Part shown: piece by piece, positions 5,605 through 10,247 of the stretch | Numbering within the stretch: position 1 is the first letter of the stretch | How the letters are laid out: each line of letters opens with the position of its first letter | From: Deltaproteobacteria bacterium | GTDB lineage: Bacteria; Desulfobacterota; Desulfobaccia; Desulfobaccales; Desulfobaccaceae | Direction: 5' to 3' | NCBI GenBank assembly: GCA_016874895.1 | Contig: VGSX01000112.1 | Span: forward strand, 1-10,247 | Length of the DNA: 10,247 nucleotides | Translations under genes and position numbers: made by a program | Notes under the pieces: generated by a model | What the model was told of the DNA's origin: nothing | Databases searched by the model: none | Seen by the model: the letters and a program-made list of their open reading frames with translations, nothing else

Positions 5605-7422
5605 ATGGCGCCTTTCATCCCGGAAGCAAAGCTGCTGGAGATCAAGGACGCAGCGTCCATCGCTGAGGTTATCGGGCAGTACGTCAGTTTAAAACCCAGG
5701 GGACGTTATCTGGTGGGCTTATGCCCTTTTCACGCCGAAAAAACCCCTTCCTTTACGGTTAATCCCGAACGCAATATTTTTCACTGTTTCGGCTGCGGCG
5801 CGGGGGGGAGTGTGTTCTCCTTTCTCATGCAGCACCAGCGGATGACCTTCCCGGAGGCCGTGGCAGAACTGGCCCAGCGCTACGGCATTCCCCTGCAATG
5901 GAAAAAAGACCCGGCCCAGGCCCAGGTGCACCGCCGGCGTCAGGCCCTTTACGACGTCACCGAACAGGCCGCCCTTTTCTTTGAAAAAAACCTGCGGCAT
6001 CGTCAGAGGGGAGAGCCGGCCCGAACCTATCTGGCCCGGCGGGGCCTGCCGGAAGAGACGGCTGCGGCCTATCGTTTGGGCTATGCCCCGGATGACTGGC
6101 GGCTGCTGGGGCGGGCCTTGTCGGACCAGGGGGCCGACCTGGAGGCGGCCCAGCAGGTGGGTCTCATCGCCCCCCGGAGCACCGGCGGGCATTATGACCG
6201 GTTTCGGGGGCGGCTGATCTTTCCCATTTTCGACCTGCAAGGCCGGGTCATCGCCTTCGGAGGGCGGGTCATCGGGGCCGGGGAGCCCAAGTATCTCAAT
6301 TCTCCGGAGAACCAGCTCTATTCCAAGGGCCGTCATCTCTACGGCCTGTATCAGGCCCGGGAGGCGGTGCGGCAACGCAATATCGTTATCCTGGTGGAAG
6401 GCTACATGGACCTCCTGGCCCTGCGGGCCCGGGGCATCGAACCGGTGGCAGCCTCTCTCGGGACGGCCCTCACCCGGGAGCAGGTCCGCCTGCTCAAGGG
6501 CTACACCTCCCGGGTGGTCCTGGTCTTTGACGCCGATGCCGCCGGCATGAAAGCCATGCAGCACAGCCTGCCGCATTTTGCCGGGGAGCGGTTGCCGGTG
6601 CGGGTTCTGACGCTGCCCCGGGGAGAAGACCCGGACTCCTACGCGGCCAAGCATGGGGTGGAGATTTTCCGGTCTCCCTGGGAACAGGCCACGCCCCTCT
6701 TTACCTTTATTCTGGACCAGGCCAGCGCGGGGGGGGGAGAGGGTTTTGAGGCCAAAATCGCCGCCTTCGACAGCCTCAAACCCTATTTCCAGGGCGACCT
6801 CGATCCGGTGGAAAGGACTCTGTGGCTCCAACTTGCCGCTAAACGGCTGGGCCTGCCGGAATCGGTGCTCGAGGCTTCCCTGCAGACCCATAAGCACCCT
6901 GTTGCCGACATTCCGACTCCCATACGGGAAGAGTCGTTGAACCTGGAAAAAAAATTCATCCGGCTGCTGTTAACCTACCCGGAAGTCCTCTCACGCATCG
7001 ATTTAGAGCACTACCTCAACCAGTTTAGCTCGCCGGAGATGCATACCATCGGCCGCTACATCCATGCCTGCTACCGGGAAGTAGGCTACCTGGACCACAG
7101 TCTGCTGGTGACCCAGATTGAGGAAGAGCACCTCTGCCGGCAGATATGTTCTTTGGCTCTTTGTCCCGAGGAAATCCAGTTAGAAAATTTGGATTCATTT
7201 TTAGAGGATTGTACAAGGGGTTTTCAAAAAGTTCAGCTCAAAAAGCAACTCCACCAAATAATCGAAAAAATCCATCTCAGCTATAACAATGACAAAGGAG
7301 GTGATTACCTAAGCTTATATGCCCAACGTATAGAAATTCAGCAAAGGTTGAAAAAGCTGGATAAATGGTACCAACCTTGGGGGGAAAAGGAGAAAATAGA
7401 TGGGCAAGGGAGTAACATTTGA
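5605..7422 (+). CDS. dnaG: DNA primase DnaG
   Basis: The 605-residue product is a complete bacterial primase, which makes the RNA primers for both strands at the replication fork. The N-terminal CHC2 zinc-binding domain has C40-P-F-H43 and C61-F-G-C64. The catalytic core includes the basic segment GRLIFPIFD (202-210) and YLNSPE (230-235). The TOPRIM domain follows: VEGYMDL with E265, FDADAAG with D309 and D311, and DPD (342-344). The C-terminal part (about 445-600) should be the helicase-binding domain and is the least conserved. The start gives the normal N-terminus, but the bases before ATG (CTAGAGTTTTT) hold no good ribosome binding site. The last 23 bases overlap rpoD. The final 85 or so codons are clearly richer in A and T than the rest and contain a striking Shine-Dalgarno-like stretch at 7294-7305. 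Confidence 0.97.
   Translation: MAPFIPEAKLLEIKDAASIAEVIGQYVSLKPRGRYLVGLCPFHAEKTPSFTVNPERNIFHCFGCGAGGSVFSFLMQHQRMTFPEAVAELAQRYGIPLQWKKDPAQAQVHRRRQALYDVTEQAALFFEKNLRHRQRGEPARTYLARRGLPEETAAAYRLGYAPDDWRLLGRALSDQGADLEAAQQVGLIAPRSTGGHYDRFRGRLIFPIFDLQGRVIAFGGRVIGAGEPKYLNSPENQLYSKGRHLYGLYQAREAVRQRNIVILVEGYMDLLALRARGIEPVAASLGTALTREQVRLLKGYTSRVVLVFDADAAGMKAMQHSLPHFAGERLPVRVLTLPRGEDPDSYAAKHGVEIFRSPWEQATPLFTFILDQASAGGGEGFEAKIAAFDSLKPYFQGDLDPVERTLWLQLAAKRLGLPESVLEASLQTHKHPVADIPTPIREESLNLEKKFIRLLLTYPEVLSRIDLEHYLNQFSSPEMHTIGRYIHACYREVGYLDHSLLVTQIEEEHLCRQICSLALCPEEIQLENLDSFLEDCTRGFQKVQLKKQLHQIIEKIHLSYNNDKGGDYLSLYAQRIEIQQRLKKLDKWYQPWGEKEKIDGQGSNI
7294..7305 (+). promoter_or_regulatory. Internal near-perfect anti-Shine-Dalgarno complement within dnaG
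   Basis: AAAGGAGGTGAT matches twelve bases of the complement of the usual 16S rRNA 3' end. It encodes Lys-Gly-Gly-Asp of DnaG. An ATG at 7319 lies 13 bases on, in the rpoD frame, and opens a four-residue frame (MPNV) ending in TAG at 7331-7333. rpoD itself starts at 7400. The match could pause ribosomes or load them close to rpoD. Confidence 0.5.
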
Positions 7423-9133
7423 TGGATTGGGGGGTTTTATTGCCCTGGAGAATGTCAGTGGATATATCTCCTTTGACGACTATGCCGAACATGAAACCCT
7501 GGCCGCGCCTTTTCAGGAAGTGGTCGAGGATAGGGTTGCTTTTGAGGATCTTGACTTCGAGTTATTAGCTCTTACCAACAAACCCCTGCTGCCCTCACCG
7601 GTGGAGCTGGAATCGACGGATGCCTTCCTCGCCATCGATTCCCATCCTGTGGCTCGCGTTGATGATCCGGTGAAGATGTATCTCAAAGAAATGGGCATGG
7701 TCTCCCTCCTCACCCGGGAGGGAGAAATTGAAATTGCCAAAAAAATAGAAGAGGGAACCAGGGAGGTTGTCATGGCCCTCCTGGAAACCCCTTTTGGCGT
7801 CCAGGCCATATTGGAACTGGCCAACCAGGGTGATCTGGAAAAATTGCCGGCTGCGCCGGAGACCAGGGATTTTTTGGAAGAGGAGGACCTGGAGCACACC
7901 ATCCAGCACGACCGGTGGCAACAGCTGGTGAGGGAAATCATCAGGCTGGACAATCTCAGAAAACGCATTCAGGCCTGCCTGGCTGCCCCATCGCGCCAAG
8001 AAGCACAGCGGGCCCGCCTGGAGGCCATGTTAAGGCGAAACACCCACCAAATGCTCCACTTAGTAAGGAACCTTAAGATCCCACCTGCGTATTTCAATAA
8101 AATAATCCGCCGGCTCAACGATTACGGCTATGAGGCCCAGGCCTGCCGGCGGGAAATGGCCGCTTGCGTCAGAAAAACCGGGCTCGACGAACTGGAATTC
8201 TTCACGTGCAGCAGAAATCGGCGCCAAGGTGCGGACACCGTTTCAAATTCTTCTTTGGCCGCGGCTGCTGCACATGATTCGGCCGCCTTGCTGAAACAGT
8301 GGCGCCAGGCCCGGAAACGCCTCAAAAATATCGAGCAGCAGACCGGCCTGCCGGCTGCCGCGCTCCTGGAACTTCAAGCCCGGGTGCTAAAAGGTGAACG
8401 CCAGGCCTCCCGGGCCAAACGGGAATTGGTGGAGGCTAATCTGCGCCTGGTGGTGAGCATCGCCAAAAAATACACCAACCGGGGCTTGCAGTTTTTGGAC
8501 CTGATTCAAGAGGGAAACATCGGCCTGATGAAGGCGGTGGAAAAATTCGAGTACGAACGCGGCTACAAATTCAGCACCTACGCCACCTGGTGGATCCGCC
8601 AGGCCATCACCCGGGCCATCGCCGACCAGGCCCGCACAATCCGTATTCCGGTTCATATGATTGAAACCATTAATAAATTGCTGCGAACTTCCCGGTATCT
8701 GGTGCAGGAGATCGGCCGGGAGCCGACCCCGGAGGAACTGGCCGAAAAAATGGAGTATCCTCTTGAAAAAGTCCGCAAGGTGCTTAAAATCGCCAAAGAG
8801 CCCATTTCTCTGGAAACCCCCATCGGGGAGGAGGAGGACAGCTATCTGGCCGATTTCATCGAGGACAAGAAGATTGCATCTCCCACCGAGGCCATAGAAA
8901 ATCTCAATCTGGCCGAGATCACCCGCACCGTGCTGGCCACCCTGACCCCCCGGGAAGAAAAAGTTATCAGGATGCGGTTCGGCATCGGCGAAAAGACGGA
9001 CCACACCCTGGAAGAGGTGGGGCGCAAGTTTATGGTGACCCGGGAAAGAATCCGCCAGATCGAGGCCAAAGCCTTGCGGAAGTTACGGCACGCCTCCCGC
9101 ATCAAGCGGTTGCAGAGTTTTGCGGATCGTTAA
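7400..9133 (+). CDS. rpoD: RNA polymerase sigma factor RpoD (sigma70, housekeeping)
   Basis: The 577-residue product is a complete group 1 sigma factor. A short, diverged region 1.1 (about 1-60, with GYISFDDYAEH at 21-31) precedes region 1.2 (DPVKMYLKEMGMVSLLTREGE, split as DPVKMYLKEMG, 89-99). A non-conserved region of roughly 200 residues follows, with a low-complexity stretch near 280-293. Region 2 (about 340-420) has the -10 recognition and melting helix with FSTYATWWIRQAITRAIADQ at 391-410. Region 3 and the sigma finger (SLETPIGEEEDS, 470-481) lead to region 4 (about 510-570), whose helix-turn-helix TRERIRQIEAKALRKL (548-563) reads the -35 element. The start has AGGAG at 7388-7392, seven bases upstream, and overlaps dnaG by 23 bases, so coupling is expected. 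It would direct most transcription in the cell, including its own operon. Confidence 0.97.
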   Translation: MGKGVTFDGLGGFIALENVSGYISFDDYAEHETLAAPFQEVVEDRVAFEDLDFELLALTNKPLLPSPVELESTDAFLAIDSHPVARVDDPVKMYLKEMGMVSLLTREGEIEIAKKIEEGTREVVMALLETPFGVQAILELANQGDLEKLPAAPETRDFLEEEDLEHTIQHDRWQQLVREIIRLDNLRKRIQACLAAPSRQEAQRARLEAMLRRNTHQMLHLVRNLKIPPAYFNKIIRRLNDYGYEAQACRREMAACVRKTGLDELEFFTCSRNRRQGADTVSNSSLAAAAAHDSAALLKQWRQARKRLKNIEQQTGLPAAALLELQARVLKGERQASRAKRELVEANLRLVVSIAKKYTNRGLQFLDLIQEGNIGLMKAVEKFEYERGYKFSTYATWWIRQAITRAIADQARTIRIPVHMIETINKLLRTSRYLVQEIGREPTPEELAEKMEYPLEKVRKVLKIAKEPISLETPIGEEEDSYLADFIEDKKIASPTEAIENLNLAEITRTVLATLTPREEKVIRMRFGIGEKTDHTLEEVGRKFMVTRERIRQIEAKALRKLRHASRIKRLQSFADR

Positions 9134-9164
9134 ACCGTTACTTGTAACTCAGAGATCAGAAAAT

Positions 9165-9196
9165 TTGTGCGAAAATGATTTTTTTTGTATTATAAT
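9165..9196 (+). promoter_or_regulatory. Candidate promoter of the tRNA gene
   Basis: TTGTGC (9165-9170) lies 17 bases before TATTAT (9188-9193), which overlaps a perfect TATAAT (9191-9196). With the perfect -10 the spacing would be 20 bases, so the exact pairing is uncertain. The region is strongly AT-rich and lies about 40 bases upstream of the tRNA. It would let the tRNA be made independently of the operon; readthrough from rpoD is also possible, since no clear terminator lies between. Confidence 0.5.
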
Positions 9197-9232
9197 TACT
9201 TTCTGAGTCGATTTCGCTCATTACTTTAAAGC

Positions 9233-9308
9233 GGGCCCATAGCTCAACGGTCAGAGCCACCGGCTCATAACCGGAAGGTTCCTGGTTCGAATCCAGGTGG
9301 GCCCACCA
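9233..9308 (+). tRNA. tRNA with anticodon CAT, probably tRNA-Ile2 (lysidine-modified)
   Basis: The 76 bases fold as a complete cloverleaf with encoded CCA. The acceptor stem is GGGCCCA/TGGGCCC with seven pairs, the D arm GCTC/GAGC, and the T arm CCTGG-TTCGAAT-CCAGG. The anticodon CAT is at 9266-9268 in the loop CTCATAA. It is not the initiator, since position 1 pairs normally with 72. C4-G69 and C5-G68 match the pairs by which TilS recognises Escherichia coli tRNA-Ile2, and the GGxCC start is usual for Ile2, so AUA-reading tRNA-Ile2 is preferred over elongator tRNA-Met. The top pair of the anticodon stem is an A27-A43 mismatch. The gene follows rpoD directly. Confidence 0.93.
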
Positions 9309-9375
9309 AGACCAACCGCCATGGACAGTAAACTACTCTGGTTATATCAACATAAAGGCAGTGCCTGAGAGGAAT

Positions 9376-9404
9376 ATGGGGTGCCCACCAAGCACCCCAT
9401 TTTT
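9376..9404 (+). terminator. Intrinsic terminator after the tRNA
   Basis: A perfect nine-base-pair stem, ATGGGGTGC (9376-9384) with GCACCCCAT (9392-9400), encloses a seven-base loop and runs into five T residues (9400-9404). It ends 67 bases after the tRNA and only seven bases before the next start codon. The loop and its 3' stem base, GCCCACCAAG (9383-9392), repeat the last eight bases of the tRNA and the two that follow. Confidence 0.8.
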
Positions 9405-9411
9405 AGGTTTT

Positions 9412-10247
9412 ATGGGTGCCACTGTTGGTCAGATATTAGATATCGTTGAAAAACAGGCCCCCGCGGCCCTGGCCTATTCCTGGGATAAGGTGGGTCTGCT
9501 CATCGGCTCTCTCGGCCAGCAGGTGTCCAGGCTGGTGGTGGCCCTGGAAGCCTCCCCAGAAGTCCTTCAAGGGGCGGTGACGGTGGGGGCGCAGATGGTT
9601 CTAAGCCACCATCCCCTGCTTTTCAAGCCCCTGGAAAGGTTCTGCCCGGACAACCCTCTGGAGCGGGCCATCTGTTTTGCCATCAAGCATGATCTGGCGG
9701 TAGCCGCAGCCCACACCAACCTGGATGCGGCCCGGGACGGGCTAAACGCCTATCTGGCCCAGCTCCTGGGCCTTACGGAAACGGAGCCCCTGGAAGTGAC
9801 CAGAACCGAGGCGCTCCTGAAGCTCATCGTTTTCGTGCCCGTGGGCTACGAAGACCAGGTGCGGGAGGCCCTCTGCGGCGTCGGGGCCGGGGTCATCGGC
9901 TTATATTCCCACTGCTCGTTTCTGGCTAAGGGCCTGGGGACCTACAAGCCGTTATTGGGAGCCCGGCCCTGGCAAGGGGGTGTCCAGGAACTCAACCGGG
10001 CTTCGGAATCCCGCCTGGAAGTATTGCTCCCGGAACCCTTGCTGGGGTCGGCCCTGCAACAGCTTCGAACCGCCCATCCCTATGAGGAAGTCGCCTACGA
10101 TCTCTATCCCCTGAAAAATCGGGGCCAGGCCTTGGGGATCGGTCGGGTGGGCCAGTGGCCCGAGCCCCGCCCGTTCGGCCAGGTAGTGGATGAGCTAAAG
10201 CAGATTTTCCGGACGCCCCGCATTAAAATAGCCGGGCGGCCCCCGGC
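9412..10247 (+). CDS. Nif3-like dinuclear metal centre protein (DUF34), C-terminus cut by window
   Basis: The frame is open from ATG 9412 to the right edge, 278 codons, with the end missing. The N-terminus ATVGQILDIVEKQAP and the segment YSWDKVGLLIGS (22-33) are typical of the Nif3/DUF34 family. Metal-binding residues are visible as SHHP (65-68) and HTNLDAA (101-107, with H101 and D105). The middle part (about 137-235) fits the inserted PII/CutA-like domain of longer YqfO-type members, including AHPYEEVAYDLYPL (221-234). These proteins form hexameric toroids with two metal ions per subunit. Their role is not settled; GTP cyclohydrolase-related activity has been proposed for some. The metal ligands near the C-terminus lie beyond the edge. 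The start is supported by similarity only: the local ribosome binding site is poor, and an in-frame ATG at 9376 has AGAGGA just upstream. Nif3 genes near rpoD are common in Desulfobacterota as far as I recall. Confidence 0.92.
   Translation, partial: MGATVGQILDIVEKQAPAALAYSWDKVGLLIGSLGQQVSRLVVALEASPEVLQGAVTVGAQMVLSHHPLLFKPLERFCPDNPLERAICFAIKHDLAVAAAHTNLDAARDGLNAYLAQLLGLTETEPLEVTRTEALLKLIVFVPVGYEDQVREALCGVGAGVIGLYSHCSFLAKGLGTYKPLLGARPWQGGVQELNRASESRLEVLLPEPLLGSALQQLRTAHPYEEVAYDLYPLKNRGQALGIGRVGQWPEPRPFGQVVDELKQIFRTPRIKIAGRPP

Noticed and set aside
5719..6897. A 392-codon open frame antisense to dnaG
   Set aside because: It is long only because the GC-rich sense codons avoid stops on that strand. 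The product is Gly/Pro/Gln-rich with no domain, and dnaG on the other strand is beyond doubt.
8387..9004. A 205-codon open frame antisense to rpoD
   Set aside because: It covers the most conserved sigma regions 2-4 in antisense, and the product shows no recognisable domain or start signal.
9147..9186. A possible rpoD terminator ending in eight T residues (9179-9186)
   Set aside because: The only stem before the T-run is four or five AT-rich pairs (GATCA with TGATT) around a long loop. It is too weak, and the stretch is better explained as an AT-rich promoter for the tRNA.
9322..9348. TGGACA and TATATC as a promoter for the nif3-like gene
   Set aside because: The spacing is only 15 bases and the -35 match is partial. 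A transcript from there would also run into the terminator hairpin.
1..10247. CRISPR arrays, insertion sequences and prophage genes
   Set aside because: No regularly spaced repeats, transposase or integrase motifs, or phage proteins were seen on either strand.

Overview
The window looks like a chromosomal segment of a Gram-negative bacterium, most likely a member of the Desulfobacterota (the former Deltaproteobacteria). The evidence is the gene order rpsU-yqeY-mutS2-dnaG-rpoD, the protein signatures, and a moderately high GC content with AT-rich regulatory gaps. The lineage call is inference from gene order and protein style, not from a search.

Layout. (1) Bases 1-1966, minus strand: the first 655 codons of a large restriction-modification enzyme whose C-terminus lies beyond the left edge. 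It has a PD-(D/E)XK nuclease at the N-terminus and an N6-adenine methyltransferase core. (2) Bases 1967-2429: a divergent intergenic region. It holds a perfect 14-bp inverted repeat, a candidate extended -10 promoter for the restriction-modification gene, a strong sigma70 promoter for the operon to the right, and a structured rpsU leader. (3) Bases 2430-9133, plus strand: an expanded macromolecular-synthesis operon. It encodes ribosomal protein bS21 (rpsU), a YqeY-family protein, MutS2, DNA primase (dnaG) and the housekeeping sigma factor (rpoD). (4) Bases 9233-9308: a tRNA with anticodon CAT, most likely tRNA-Ile2, followed by an intrinsic terminator-like hairpin. (5) Bases 9412 to the right edge: a Nif3/DUF34-family gene, cut by the window.

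How the genes work together. The operon joins translation initiation (bS21), ribosome and recombination quality control (MutS2), replication priming (DnaG) and transcription initiation (RpoD). rpsU and yqeY overlap by one base, and dnaG and rpoD overlap by 23 bases, so translational coupling is likely at both joints. mutS2 and dnaG have poor ribosome binding sites. The restriction-modification gene is accessory and points away from this conserved block.

No wholly new system is evident. The most interesting observations are the helicase-less nuclease-methyltransferase fusion with its symmetric upstream repeats, the double start codon of rpsU, a near-perfect anti-Shine-Dalgarno match inside the end of dnaG, and the terminator hairpin that carries a copy of the tRNA 3' end and sits on top of the nif3 start.
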